NCBI GenBank assembly: GCA_900542555.1 | Contig: UQNU01000018.1 | Location: 1 to 34,181, forward strand | From: an uncultured Collinsella sp. | Lineage (GTDB): Bacteria > Actinomycetota > Coriobacteriia > Coriobacteriales > Coriobacteriaceae | Direction of reading: 5' to 3' | Length of the DNA stretch: 34,181 nucleotides | Part shown: positions 8,035 to 16,671 of the stretch, one piece after another | Position numbering within the stretch: position 1 is the first letter of the stretch | Layout: every line of letters starts with the position of its first letter | Program-made: the position numbers and the translations under genes | The notes under the pieces: model-generated | The model's database searches: none | What the model was told of the DNA's origin: nothing | The model's input: only the letters and a program-made list of their open reading frames with translations

Positions 8035-9555
8035 GTGAGAGAGGAGAGCCCCCGACAAGGTATGAGGAGGCCCGACTCGGACCGTGCTTCCTCACGTCGC
8101 ACCACACCGCGTTCCAGCCGCGGCGGGCAGTCGTTTAGCGAACGCTATATTGCCGGCGTTCCCGCCCGTATCATGCGCCCCCGTTTGATATTCATGGCCT
8201 GCTTGTTTACCTTGGTATGCTTTGGCCTGCTGATGGTGTACTCGGCGTCTTCGGTCGAGGCGCTGCACGAGAATGGCTCGGCGACGTTTTTTCTGGGTCG
8301 ACAGGCCGCGTTTGCCGTGGTCGGTGTTCTGGCGCTGATTGCCATCGTGCGCGTTTTGCCGGACAGCTGGTTTGGGGAGGATGTGCTCAGGATCTTCCTC
8401 ATAGGTATGATAGGGCTACTGTTTTTGGTGTTCTTGGTGGGCAGCGGCAGCCGTGGCGCCACGCGCTGGCTCAACATCGCCGGCATTCAGTTCCAGCCTT
8501 CCGAGTTTTTAAAGCCATTTGCCATTGCGTATTCGGCCATCATGCTTGACCGCTTCTTTTCGCCCGGTGGCAACATCAACGAATTCCTTCGCAAGATGGG
8601 CATCTACCTGGGCATTTCGCTCTTTCTGATCTTTATCCAGCCCGATTTCGGTACTGTCCTGATCATCCTGTTGACCCTCATGTGCATGGCGTTGTTTGCG
8701 GGTCTCGACCCCAGATTTATCATCGGCGTGATAATCTTCGGTATTCTCGTGATCGTGATTGCGCTTGTCGCAGAGCCGTACCGTATGGTGCGTATTCAGG
8801 TTGCCTTGAACCCTTGGGCCGACGAGTATGGTGATGGCTACCAGGCCACGCTTGCCATCATGGCCTTTGCTTCGGGCGGTCTGTTCGGCCGTGGCATCGG
8901 CAACTCAACCATGAAGTACTCGTATCTGCCCGAGGCGCACAATGACTACATCTTGGCCATCATTGGCGAGGAAGTCGGTTTTGTCGGAACCGTGCTGTTC
9001 TTCTTGGTGTTTGCGATGCTGATCTACTCGGCGTTTCGCATTGCCGAGCAGGCGACCGATCGTCGGGGCGCGCTCATGGCGTCTGGCTCCGCGGTCATTC
9101 TCGCGGTGCAGTTTTTGATTAACGCGCTGGGCATCCTCAACGTGTTTCCCATGACGGGCAAACCGTTGCCGTTTATTAGCTACGGCGGTTCGTCGATTAT
9201 TGTGTCGCTCATGCTTGCCGGGTTGATCCTGCGCGTTTCGTACGAGAGCGCCCGCCGCGATGAGTATGACCGCCGCCGTGAGAGCTTTGCCGTTATGGAT
9301 GAGAGTACCGCCGGCTTGCCCCACGTGCGCGGCGAGCGATCTTCGCGTAACGGTTTTACCGTCCTGGATGGCTCTGCGACCGAGCCGGCAGCCCGCCCGC
9401 GTCAGCGAACGGTGCCGCAAGGTCGTCCTCAGCGCCCCACTCCTCGCAATGCGGGCGGCGGATATAATCGAATCGATTTGAACTCGGACCCGTCGGCGCG
9501 TCTGCGTACCGACGACCAGGGACCGCGTGTACGAAGGGACTACCATGACCGATAA
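8035..9555 (+). CDS. ftsW: FtsW, septal SEDS peptidoglycan glycosyltransferase
   Basis: FtsW polymerises lipid II at the septum together with FtsI. The protein (506 aa) has about ten membrane helices from residue 45 to about 400 and the family blocks PEAHNDYILAIIGEEVG and NVFPMTGKPLPFISYGGSS. The reading starts at GTG 8035, behind AGGGG; an ATG nine codons later is an alternative. A roughly 105-residue cytoplasmic C-terminal tail rich in Arg, Pro and Ser is unusual and echoes the disordered tails of FtsI and FtsQ. The gene is assigned to FtsW rather than RodA because of the dcw context. Its end overlaps murG by 11 bp. Confidence 0.94.
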   Translation: MREESPRQGMRRPDSDRASSRRTTPRSSRGGQSFSERYIAGVPARIMRPRLIFMACLFTLVCFGLLMVYSASSVEALHENGSATFFLGRQAAFAVVGVLALIAIVRVLPDSWFGEDVLRIFLIGMIGLLFLVFLVGSGSRGATRWLNIAGIQFQPSEFLKPFAIAYSAIMLDRFFSPGGNINEFLRKMGIYLGISLFLIFIQPDFGTVLIILLTLMCMALFAGLDPRFIIGVIIFGILVIVIALVAEPYRMVRIQVALNPWADEYGDGYQATLAIMAFASGGLFGRGIGNSTMKYSYLPEAHNDYILAIIGEEVGFVGTVLFFLVFAMLIYSAFRIAEQATDRRGALMASGSAVILAVQFLINALGILNVFPMTGKPLPFISYGGSSIIVSLMLAGLILRVSYESARRDEYDRRRESFAVMDESTAGLPHVRGERSSRNGFTVLDGSATEPAARPRQRTVPQGRPQRPTPRNAGGGYNRIDLNSDPSARLRTDDQGPRVRRDYHDR

Positions 9556-10660
9556 AATGACCGTTGCTATTGCAGCCGGCGGCACGGCAGGACACATCAA
9601 CCCCGCGCTCGCCTTGGCCGAAGAGCTGCGTGACCGTGGCCACCACGTTGTGTTCGTGGGCCAGTCGCGCAAGCTCGAGGGTCGTCTTGTCCCCGAGGCT
9701 GGGTTTGATTTTGTGCCCATTACGGTCACGGGCTTCGACCGCTCCCGTCCTTGGACGGCGCTGACCTCGCTGTGGCGTGTCAACAAGGCCAAGCGTGCGC
9801 TCGCCAGTCATTTCTCAAAGGTCGGCAAGCCCGATGCCGCCATCGGTTTTGGTGCCTATGTCGAGGTTCCACTGCTGGGGTGGTGCAAGGGCGCAGGCGT
9901 CCCGTATCTGCTGCATGAGCAGAACTCTGTTCCGGGCCTGGCCAACAAGATGATGAACTCCCACGCCGCCCGCGTGTGCATCTCGGTGCCGGCAGCGCGG
10001 TCGGTCTTTGAGCGCGAAGGTGACCCTGGCCACGTGCTCATGACCGGCAACCCCGTACGTCGCTCGGTAATCGAGGGCGATCGCGCTCGCGGCCGCAAGG
10101 CACTTGGCGTTCCCGAGGACGCTACGCTGCTGCTCGTCTTTGGCGGTTCACTTGGCGCCCAGCACCTCAACGAGCGCGTGGTCTCGCTCAAAAACGAGCT
10201 GCTTTCGCGCAAGAACCTCTATGTGTTGCATTCGACGGGTGCCGACGGCTTTGAGGAGACCGAGCGCGCTTTGGCGCTGACGCCCGAGGAGGCGAAGCGT
10301 TACCGTGTCCAGCCTTACATCGACAACATGGGCGATATGCTGGCTGCTGCCGATTTGGTGCTCTCGCGTTCGGGCGCATCGAGCGTGGCCGAGATCGCTG
10401 CGCTCGCCGTGCCCTCGGTGCTCGTGCCGTACCCGCATGCGACGGCCGACCATCAAACCACCAATGCCCGTTATCTGGTCGACGCCGGGGCCGGTGTGCT
10501 CTGCGCCGATGCCGATATCGACGGTTCTGCCTTTGCCGATGAGCTGCTGCACCTGGTCGATGACGCTGCGCCGCGCGACGCCATGCGTCAGGCGGCGCGT
10601 GGTCTGGCTCAGGATAGGGCCGCCGCTCTTCTGGCGGATGCGGTAGAGGGTTTGCGTTAG
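9545..10660 (+). CDS. murG: Lipid II synthase MurG (GlcNAc transferase)
   Basis: MurG transfers GlcNAc from UDP-GlcNAc to lipid I, making lipid II on the cytoplasmic face. The 371-aa product shows the glycine-rich donor-phosphate loop GGTAGH at 12-17, HEQNSVPGLANK from residue 124, GGSLGA at 200-205, and the C-terminal nucleotide-binding block with SSVAEIAAL and ATADHQTTNA. I chose ATG 9545, with AAGGGA eight bases upstream, over a GTG 18 bp earlier. It overlaps the end of ftsW, so the two are translationally coupled. A TATAAT at 9463-9468 inside ftsW has no matching -35 and is not called as a promoter. Confidence 0.95.
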   Translation: MTDKMTVAIAAGGTAGHINPALALAEELRDRGHHVVFVGQSRKLEGRLVPEAGFDFVPITVTGFDRSRPWTALTSLWRVNKAKRALASHFSKVGKPDAAIGFGAYVEVPLLGWCKGAGVPYLLHEQNSVPGLANKMMNSHAARVCISVPAARSVFEREGDPGHVLMTGNPVRRSVIEGDRARGRKALGVPEDATLLLVFGGSLGAQHLNERVVSLKNELLSRKNLYVLHSTGADGFEETERALALTPEEAKRYRVQPYIDNMGDMLAAADLVLSRSGASSVAEIAALAVPSVLVPYPHATADHQTTNARYLVDAGAGVLCADADIDGSAFADELLHLVDDAAPRDAMRQAARGLAQDRAAALLADAVEGLR

Positions 10661-10757
10661 TTAGACGGGATATCGTCGGTCGCCCTCGCGCTGATGCGGT
10701 TGGTGCGGTACAGTTAACGGGTTACAGGCAGTGTTTACGCAAGGAGTACACGAGCAC

Positions 10758-12176
10758 ATGGCTGATTCCCAGACTGCAACCTCCGCGCCCGAGTTTAAGA
10801 GCGCCCACTTTATCGGTATCGGCGGCGCCGGCATGAGCGGCATCGCCCTCGTTCTGCACGAGCGCGGTTATGCCGTTACCGGCTCCGACCTTAAGACGTC
10901 ACGTTATATCCGCCAGCTTACCCGCGCTGGTGTGAAGGTGCATGTGGGCCATGAGGCCGCCACGATCGACGAGGTCAAGCCCGACGTGGTTGTTGTCTCC
11001 ACCGCTATTCCGGAGTCCAACCCCGAGCTCGTGCGCGCTCGCGAGCTTGGTATTCCCGTGTGGCCCCGTGCCAAGATGCTCTCTGCTTTGGGCCACGGCT
11101 ACACCACCGTCGCTGTTGCCGGCACGCATGGCAAGACCACCACGTCTTCGATGTGCGCCACCATGCTCGACCGCATGGGTCTGGATCCGAGCTTCCTGAT
11201 CGGTGGCATCGTCGAGGGCTATGACACGAACGGCAAGAACGGCTCGGGCGACTACTTTGTCGCCGAGGCCGACGAGTCCGACAGCTCCTTCCTGTTCCTG
11301 AACCCCAACGTGGTCATTGTGACCAACGTCGAGGCCGACCACCTCGATCACTACTCGGGTATCGAGGAGATCGAGGCAACTTTCGCCAAATTCATGAGCC
11401 TGGTGGGCGAGGAGGGCACCGCCATCGTCTGCGGTGAGGACCCGCATCTGGTCGAGCTCGCCAAGTCGACGGGCCGTCACGTGCTTTCCTACGGCTTTGC
11501 CGAGAGCAACGACATCGTCTGCATGCACCCGGATGTCAAGGGCATCCAGAGTGACTTTATCGTTCGCTTTGAGGACGGCACTGAGCACGCTGTGGAGATC
11601 AAGAGCAATCCCGGTCGCCACAACATGCTCAACGCCACGGCGGTGCTCACCGTCGCCCATGTCCTCGGCCTTGACATCGACGCCGCTGCCAAGGCGCTTT
11701 CGAGCTTTGAGGGCGTCCGCCGTCGCTTTACCCATGTGGGCGATATCGATGGCATTACCGTAGTCGATGATTACGGTCATCATCCCACTGAGATCAAGGC
11801 GACGCTTGCTGCCGCTTCGTCGCTGGGCTACAAGCACGTCGACGTCGTGTTCCAGCCGCACCGCTATTCGCGCCTGCAGGCCCTGTGCGACGACTTTGCC
11901 GATGCATTTGCCAATGCCGATAAACTGCTGCTGATTGATGTGTTCTCGGCTGGCGAGATGCCCATTCCGGGTGTCACCTCTAAGATGCTCGCCGATACCG
12001 TGCGCGCCAAGCATCCTGACAAGGAGGTCGTGTATTGCTCCAGCCGTCTTGAGCTCAACCAGGAGCTCGAGCAGATGGTGGGCGAGGGCGACCTGCTGCT
12101 CACTATGGGTGCTGGTGACGTTACGACCGTCGGCCCCGAGTTCATTGAGTATCTGACTGCCAAGAAAGACGCTTAA
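10758..12176 (+). CDS. murC: UDP-MurNAc--L-alanine ligase MurC
   Basis: MurC attaches the first amino acid, L-alanine, to UDP-MurNAc. The 472-aa product opens with the dinucleotide-type loop HFIGIGGAGMSGIA at about 17-30, has the ATP loop GTHGKTTT with K126, the EADESDSSFL block, and DDYGHHPTEI, all MurC hallmarks. The start is the ATG preceded by AAGGAG (10741-10746); a GTG at 10731 is open in frame but has no ribosome site. The 97-bp gap after murG shows no terminator, so the cluster probably continues through it. murB follows after 5 bp. Confidence 0.95.
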   Translation: MADSQTATSAPEFKSAHFIGIGGAGMSGIALVLHERGYAVTGSDLKTSRYIRQLTRAGVKVHVGHEAATIDEVKPDVVVVSTAIPESNPELVRARELGIPVWPRAKMLSALGHGYTTVAVAGTHGKTTTSSMCATMLDRMGLDPSFLIGGIVEGYDTNGKNGSGDYFVAEADESDSSFLFLNPNVVIVTNVEADHLDHYSGIEEIEATFAKFMSLVGEEGTAIVCGEDPHLVELAKSTGRHVLSYGFAESNDIVCMHPDVKGIQSDFIVRFEDGTEHAVEIKSNPGRHNMLNATAVLTVAHVLGLDIDAAAKALSSFEGVRRRFTHVGDIDGITVVDDYGHHPTEIKATLAAASSLGYKHVDVVFQPHRYSRLQALCDDFADAFANADKLLLIDVFSAGEMPIPGVTSKMLADTVRAKHPDKEVVYCSSRLELNQELEQMVGEGDLLLTMGAGDVTTVGPEFIEYLTAKKDA

Positions 12177-12181
12177 GTCTA

Positions 12182-13093
12182 ATGGGTCTGTTTAACGCCG
12201 TCATGGCGCTCTCGGGCATGATCGACACAGATGTGATCGAGGACGAGCGCCTTGCGCGTCATACGAGCTATCGTATCGGCGGCAAGGCCGACCTCTTTGT
12301 GACGTGCCATAGCTATCATGCCCTCCGCCGCGCCGTGGCGGTGCTCGATCGCGAGCAGGTGCCGTGGGTCATCATCGGCAAGGGCTCCAATCTGCTGGTT
12401 GCCGATGGCGGTTATCGCGGTGCCGTCATTTCGCTCGGACGTGAGTTTCAGCGCACGGTTGTTGCCGATGACGGTTGTACGCTGACGGTCGGTGCGGGCG
12501 TGATGTTTGCGCGCCTGGTCAACGATGCCCTGTCGCGTAGCCTCTCGGGCCTTGAGTTTGCCGTTGGCATCCCTGGCTCGGTCGGCGGTGCGATATCTAT
12601 GAATGCCGGCACACGGACCGAGTGGATTGGCTCGCTGGTCGAGGATGTCGTAACGTTTGACCCGGCATCCGGTATCAAGCATTATGCGGGGTCCGAGATC
12701 ACTTGGGGCTACCGCGAATGTAGCCTTCCCCGCAATGAGATCATCCTCGAGTGTGTGCTCAAGCTTAAACCGGCGCCCAAGGCCGACATTCGCGAGCGCA
12801 TGGAGCGGTACCTGACGAGGCGCAAGCGTACACAGCCCATGGGTCGCGCATCCTGCGGGTCGGTCTTTCGCAATCCGCCCGATGCGAGCGTGGGCAAGCT
12901 TATCGAGGATTGTGGATTAAAGGGTTTTTCGATTGGCGGCGCGGAAGTTTCGCCCGTTCACGCTAATTTTATCGTTAATAACGGAACCGCCTCGGCCGAT
13001 GACGTTGCCGCGGTTATCAGACATGTGCACGGAAAGGTGAGGGAGGCGTATGGCATCGAGCTCAGACCGGAAGTTAAATTCCTCGGCTTCTAG
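12182..13093 (+). CDS. murB: UDP-N-acetylenolpyruvoylglucosamine reductase MurB
   Basis: MurB reduces UDP-GlcNAc-enolpyruvate to UDP-MurNAc using NADPH and bound FAD. The 303-aa protein has the FAD-binding GKGSNLLVADGGYRG block, the GIPGSVGGAISMNAG motif, the SCGSVFRNP motif that carries the proton-donor serine, and the C-terminal SPVHANFIVN block. The ATG is 5 bp behind murC with no good ribosome site, so coupling is likely; ATGs 21 and 36 bp downstream are alternatives. The 3' end overlaps ftsQ by 44 bp. Confidence 0.94.
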   Translation: MGLFNAVMALSGMIDTDVIEDERLARHTSYRIGGKADLFVTCHSYHALRRAVAVLDREQVPWVIIGKGSNLLVADGGYRGAVISLGREFQRTVVADDGCTLTVGAGVMFARLVNDALSRSLSGLEFAVGIPGSVGGAISMNAGTRTEWIGSLVEDVVTFDPASGIKHYAGSEITWGYRECSLPRNEIILECVLKLKPAPKADIRERMERYLTRRKRTQPMGRASCGSVFRNPPDASVGKLIEDCGLKGFSIGGAEVSPVHANFIVNNGTASADDVAAVIRHVHGKVREAYGIELRPEVKFLGF

Positions 13094-14306
13094 AGCATCG
13101 AAACCCACCTTCCGCCGCGCCGGAGGGCGTTCCGGCGCGCCTGCCAAACCTCAACGCAATACCGTCGCGCACTCTAAGTCTGTCGGGCATGCTCGACAGA
13201 CCAGTCGTCCGGTCGTCGGCTCTCAGCTCGGTAATCGTCCGGCCGCAAAAAAGTCCTCGCGTCCCTCGGTGACGTCAAAGCCTGTTATGGGCGCCAAGCC
13301 TGCCCGTCCCATGGCAACTCCTAAGCCCTCGACGGGAACTAAGGCGGTGCGTCCGGGTCGCACGCTGGGCGCATCGAAACCGCGCTCGCTGACATCGGTG
13401 CCGGCTACCGCCAAGAAGCCTTCGGGTAAAAAAGGCGTCAACCCGTTGTCTTCACTTGGGGCGATGGCAAATAAAACGTCAGACGCCGCTTCTCTCGTTA
13501 CAGGCAAAGGCAAAATCGTGGGCGGCGTTCTGGCCGTCTTGGCCGTGCTCGTCGTCGTTGCCGTCGTGGTGATCAACTCTGGATTGTTTACCGCCACTGA
13601 TATTCAGATTCAAGGCAGCGAGCATGTGACGAAGCACGATGCTATCCAGCTGATCGATTTGCCCGAGGGAACGTCGCTTTTTAACGTCGATCCCGACCAG
13701 ATTACCGAGGACCTCAAGCAGAACCCGTGGGTCTCGGGCGTGGATGTCCAGCGCCAGTTCCCGCATACGCTCATCATTACGCCTATGGAGCGCAAGGTCA
13801 TCGCAATTGCCTATATCAGCTCCGATGACCTTGCCTGGGCCATCGGGGATGATGACACCTGGATCGCCCCGCTGTCGACGTCGGTCGAAGTGGATGGCCA
13901 GGGCAACGTCATCACGACAGGGCAGGGCTCAAATACCCTGACCGGCATTGATGCCGCGCTGGCGCTCGCTAAGCACTATGGCGCGGTGTTGTTGACTGAT
14001 GTCTCGGCGGATGTCGCTCCGGTTTCCGGCCAGGCGGTGGGCTCCAAGGCCGTTAAGGCTGGCTTGGATTATGTGCGTGGTTTTTCGAGCGAGTTCTTGG
14101 GACAAGTCAAGGATATTTCCACGCCTTCGGTCGAAGCCATCTCGGCAAACCTCAATAACGGCATTGAGGTGTCGCTGGGCGATTCGAACGATATCGTCAA
14201 GAAGGAGCGCGTAATCACCAAGCTGCTTTCGCAGGTAGAGGGCGTAACGTATATCAATGTGCGCTCTCCGGGTAACTATACATTTAGGAACGCTCCGACC
14301 TCGTAG
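13050..14306 (+). CDS. ftsQ: FtsQ/DivIB septal protein with long basic N-terminal tail
   Basis: FtsQ bridges early and late division proteins outside the membrane. This 418-aa version has a membrane helix at about 156-177, followed by a POTRA domain (TATDIQIQGSEHVTKHDAI onward) and a beta-rich C-terminal region. The first 150 residues are a Lys/Arg/Pro/Ser/Ala-rich, disordered-looking cytoplasmic tail, several times longer than in model species. A GGGAGG site lies 3 bases from the ATG inside murB, giving a 44-bp overlap and probable coupling. Position before ftsZ supports the call. No ftsA lies between ftsQ and ftsZ. Confidence 0.9.
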   Translation: MASSSDRKLNSSASRASKPTFRRAGGRSGAPAKPQRNTVAHSKSVGHARQTSRPVVGSQLGNRPAAKKSSRPSVTSKPVMGAKPARPMATPKPSTGTKAVRPGRTLGASKPRSLTSVPATAKKPSGKKGVNPLSSLGAMANKTSDAASLVTGKGKIVGGVLAVLAVLVVVAVVVINSGLFTATDIQIQGSEHVTKHDAIQLIDLPEGTSLFNVDPDQITEDLKQNPWVSGVDVQRQFPHTLIITPMERKVIAIAYISSDDLAWAIGDDDTWIAPLSTSVEVDGQGNVITTGQGSNTLTGIDAALALAKHYGAVLLTDVSADVAPVSGQAVGSKAVKAGLDYVRGFSSEFLGQVKDISTPSVEAISANLNNGIEVSLGDSNDIVKKERVITKLLSQVEGVTYINVRSPGNYTFRNAPTS

Positions 14307-14505
14307 CGCTGGTTGATGCTTTGTTGAGGGGCCATACCACGCCGTTTATCTGGTTTGTTTGGTTTTCACGGTCAATTATTTGACTGATACGTTCATAATG
14401 TGCAAACATAATACGGTTTACCTTTGCATTTACTTTCAACCTGAAGGTTAATGTGCGCAGGGGTCGACCCATGCTATGGCTATAACCTTTGTTCGGAGGA
14501 CCGAC
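14307..14505 (+). promoter_or_regulatory. ftsZ upstream region, A/T-rich, with palindromes and promoter-like boxes
   Basis: This 199-bp gap is markedly richer in A and T than its flanks. Candidate elements are TTGACT at 14380-14385, CATAAT at 14394-14399 and 14407-14412, and TATAAC at 14481-14486, but no pair has standard spacing. Two dyads are present: AACCT-GA-AGGTT (14438-14449), and an 18-bp imperfect palindrome centred on GGGTCGACCC (14457-14474). A GGAGGA ribosome site is at 14495-14500. The layout suggests separate control of ftsZ, but the exact start site cannot be set by eye. Confidence 0.5.
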
Positions 14506-15660
14506 ATGCACGAGACAGAGATCAACAACTACCTTGCCGTCATTAAGGTGGTCGGCGTCGGCGGCGGCGGTACCAACGCGGTCAATCGAATGATCGAAGA
14601 GGGCATCCGCGGCGTCGAGTTTGTTGCCATCAACACCGATGCTCAGGCACTCGCGATCTCTGATGCCGATATCAAGGTGCACATCGGCACCGACCTTACC
14701 CGCGGCCTGGGCGCCGGCGCCAACCCCGAGGTTGGACGCAAGGCTGCCGATGAGTCCCGCGACGACATTGCCGAGGCGCTCGCTGGTGCCGACATGGTGT
14801 TCATCACCTGCGGCGAGGGCGGTGGCACCGGTACCGGCGCTGCTCCCATCGTTGCCGATATCGCGATGAACGAGGTCGGTGCGCTGACCGTCGCCGTCGT
14901 GACCAAGCCCTTCACCTTCGAGGGCCGCAAGCGCAAGAAGAGCGCCGAGGAGGGCATTAAGACCCTCTCCGATTGCGTCGACACCATGATCGTCATCCCT
15001 AACGATAAGCTGCTCGACATCGCCGAGAAGAAGACCACCATGCTCGAGGCCTTCGCGATTGCCGATGGCGTCCTTTCCCAGGGCACCCAGGGCATCACCG
15101 ACCTCATCACCGTCCCCGGTATCATCAACCTGGACTTCGCCGATGTTAAGACCATCATGAAGCAGGCCGGTACCGCCATGATGGGTATCGGTACCTCTTC
15201 TGGGGACACCCGTGCCGTCGACGCTGCCCAGCAGGCCATCTCCAGCCCGCTGCTCGAGAGCTCCATCGATGGTGCCACGCGCGTGCTGCTCTCCATCGCC
15301 GGTTCCAAGGACCTGGGCATCCAGGAGATCAGCGACGCCGCCGACGTTGTCGCCAACGCCGTCGACCCCGAGGCCAACATCATCTTCGGTACCGTTGTCG
15401 ACGAGTCCCTGGGCGATCAGGTGCGTATCACCGTCATCGCTACGGGCTTCTCCGACTCCAACGTCAACCGTCAGGACGAGCTCTTTGCTGCTCAGCAGTC
15501 TCAGAGCAAGGCCGCTGCCTCCGCTGAGCCGCAGCGCACCGCTCCTGCCACGAGCCCGGCTCAGGCCGCTCCGACCCGCAACGTCGGTGGCACCGAGCTT
15601 CCTAACTTCGGCAACGATCAGTTCGAGCTTCCCGACTTCCTGAAGCGCGGTAGCTTCTAA
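14506..15660 (+). CDS. ftsZ: Cell division GTPase FtsZ
   Basis: FtsZ is the tubulin-like GTPase that forms the division ring. The 384-aa product has the N-terminal GVGGGGTNAV loop at 17-26 and the tubulin signature GGGTGTG at 105-111. The C-terminal peptide FELPDFLKRGSF is the tail that binds membrane anchors. The linker between is Ala/Gln/Pro-rich. The start is the ATG five bases after GGAGGA; an upstream in-frame ATG at 14476 lacks a ribosome site. With no ftsA in the cluster, SepF (22025-22747) is the likely membrane tether, as in other actinobacteria. Codon use is more strongly optimised here than in the neighbours, as expected for an abundant protein. Confidence 0.98.
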   Translation: MHETEINNYLAVIKVVGVGGGGTNAVNRMIEEGIRGVEFVAINTDAQALAISDADIKVHIGTDLTRGLGAGANPEVGRKAADESRDDIAEALAGADMVFITCGEGGGTGTGAAPIVADIAMNEVGALTVAVVTKPFTFEGRKRKKSAEEGIKTLSDCVDTMIVIPNDKLLDIAEKKTTMLEAFAIADGVLSQGTQGITDLITVPGIINLDFADVKTIMKQAGTAMMGIGTSSGDTRAVDAAQQAISSPLLESSIDGATRVLLSIAGSKDLGIQEISDAADVVANAVDPEANIIFGTVVDESLGDQVRITVIATGFSDSNVNRQDELFAAQQSQSKAAASAEPQRTAPATSPAQAAPTRNVGGTELPNFGNDQFELPDFLKRGSF

Positions 15661-15686
15661 GTCGTTCTTTGCATTGTTGTGCGCAG

Positions 15687-15716
15687 GGGCGTGTCCGTAT
15701 GGACGCGCCCTTTTTA
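15687..15716 (+). terminator. Intrinsic terminator after ftsZ
   Basis: GGGCGTGTCC (15687-15696) pairs with GGACGCGCCC (15701-15710) around a GTAT loop with one G-U pair, and a TTTTTATTT run follows. It ends the mraZ-ftsZ transcription unit 27 bp after the stop codon, so pgeF and the pst genes probably have their own promoter. Confidence 0.92.
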
Positions 15717-15870
15717 TTTCGACTTTGTAAACTAGAACCTCCAATCTCTTTACGTTCCCTTTACGATTGCCTCCAGCGCAGCAGGTATCCTTTTAGAGAA
15801 GTATGACAGCCGTATAAACGCGGGCTGTAGCGGCGATGCCGCGGTACTTGTGTTATTAGGAGGCTTTAGT
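15717..15870 (+). promoter_or_regulatory. pgeF-pst upstream region with dyad around a -10-like box
   Basis: After the ftsZ terminator, TATAAA at 15813-15818 could be a -10 box, though no good -35 lies 16-18 bp upstream. It is enclosed by the inverted repeat ACAGCC (15806-15811) and GGCTGT (15823-15828), placed where a repressor would cover the promoter. AGGAGG at 15858-15863 sets the pgeF start. No direct repeats matching a known Pho box were seen. Confidence 0.4.
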
Positions 15871-16671
15871 ATGGCAGCACGTGCGGACAAAGTTTCGCGT
15901 GTCGACCATGATGGAGTTACGTTGGTGGAGGGCGCGACATCCGATGTTCGCTTTGCCTTCACCGAGCGCGCCGGTGGCGTTTCCGAAGATGCGTACTCCT
16001 CACTCAACTTGGGCTCGCATGTTGGCGATGACCCCTTTGCTGTTCAAGAAAATCGTCGTCGTGCGCTCGAGGCTATGGGTGCCGCCGAGTGCGAGCACAA
16101 CCTGCTCGTTCCCAATCAGGTCCATGGTGATCATATCGTTGCGGTGACCTCGAACGGCGCCGATGACCTTGAGGACGTTCGCGAGCAGATTGCCGAGGGC
16201 TGTGATGCCATCGTCTGCACGGCGCATAACGTGCCCGTGCTGCTCTGCTTTGCCGACTGCGTTCCCGTGGTGCTGGTGGCCCCCGGCGGATTTGCCATGG
16301 TGCACTCCGGTTGGAAGGGCACGATTGCACGTATTTCCGCCAAGGCGTGCCAGGCGCTTTGCGATGCTGCCGGTTGCGATGCGAGCGACGTTTCCGCCTA
16401 TATTGGCCCCCATATCTTGGGTGACGAATATGAGGTATCCCAGGAACTCATGGATCGCTTTGCCGCCGAGTTCTCTTGCATCGATGCGAATACCTCTCGC
16501 ATGCTTGATCTTTCCGCTGCCATTCGCGAGGCGCTGGTAGATGTCGGTGTCGACGCGGATAATATCGTGGATACCCAGCTTTCGACCGTGCGTCAGAACG
16601 ACCGCTTTTATTCCTACCGTAACGAGGACGGCACCTGTGGGCGCCATGCTGCGATCGGCGTGATGCTATGA
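15871..16671 (+). CDS. pgeF: PgeF/YlmD family (laccase-domain, LACC1-like) protein
   Basis: The 266-aa product belongs to the YfiH/YlmD/LACC1 family. Members have been described as multicopper oxidases, as purine nucleoside phosphorylase/adenosine deaminase enzymes, and as peptidoglycan editing factor (PgeF). The three zinc ligands of the family are visible as H85 (QVHGD), C130 (CFADCVPVV) and H145 (MVHSGWKG). The start is the ATG seven bases after AGGAGG. It normally heads the ylmD-ylmE-sepF-ylmG-divIVA group beside ftsZ, but here its stop overlaps pstS by 4 bp and the rest of that group lies beyond the pst genes. Its exact substrate here is unknown. Confidence 0.88.
   Translation: MAARADKVSRVDHDGVTLVEGATSDVRFAFTERAGGVSEDAYSSLNLGSHVGDDPFAVQENRRRALEAMGAAECEHNLLVPNQVHGDHIVAVTSNGADDLEDVREQIAEGCDAIVCTAHNVPVLLCFADCVPVVLVAPGGFAMVHSGWKGTIARISAKACQALCDAAGCDASDVSAYIGPHILGDEYEVSQELMDRFAAEFSCIDANTSRMLDLSAAIREALVDVGVDADNIVDTQLSTVRQNDRFYSYRNEDGTCGRHAAIGVML

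Noticed and set aside
9463..9468. TATAAT inside the ftsW tail as a murG promoter
   Set aside because: No -35 at suitable distance, and murG overlaps ftsW with good coupling signals.
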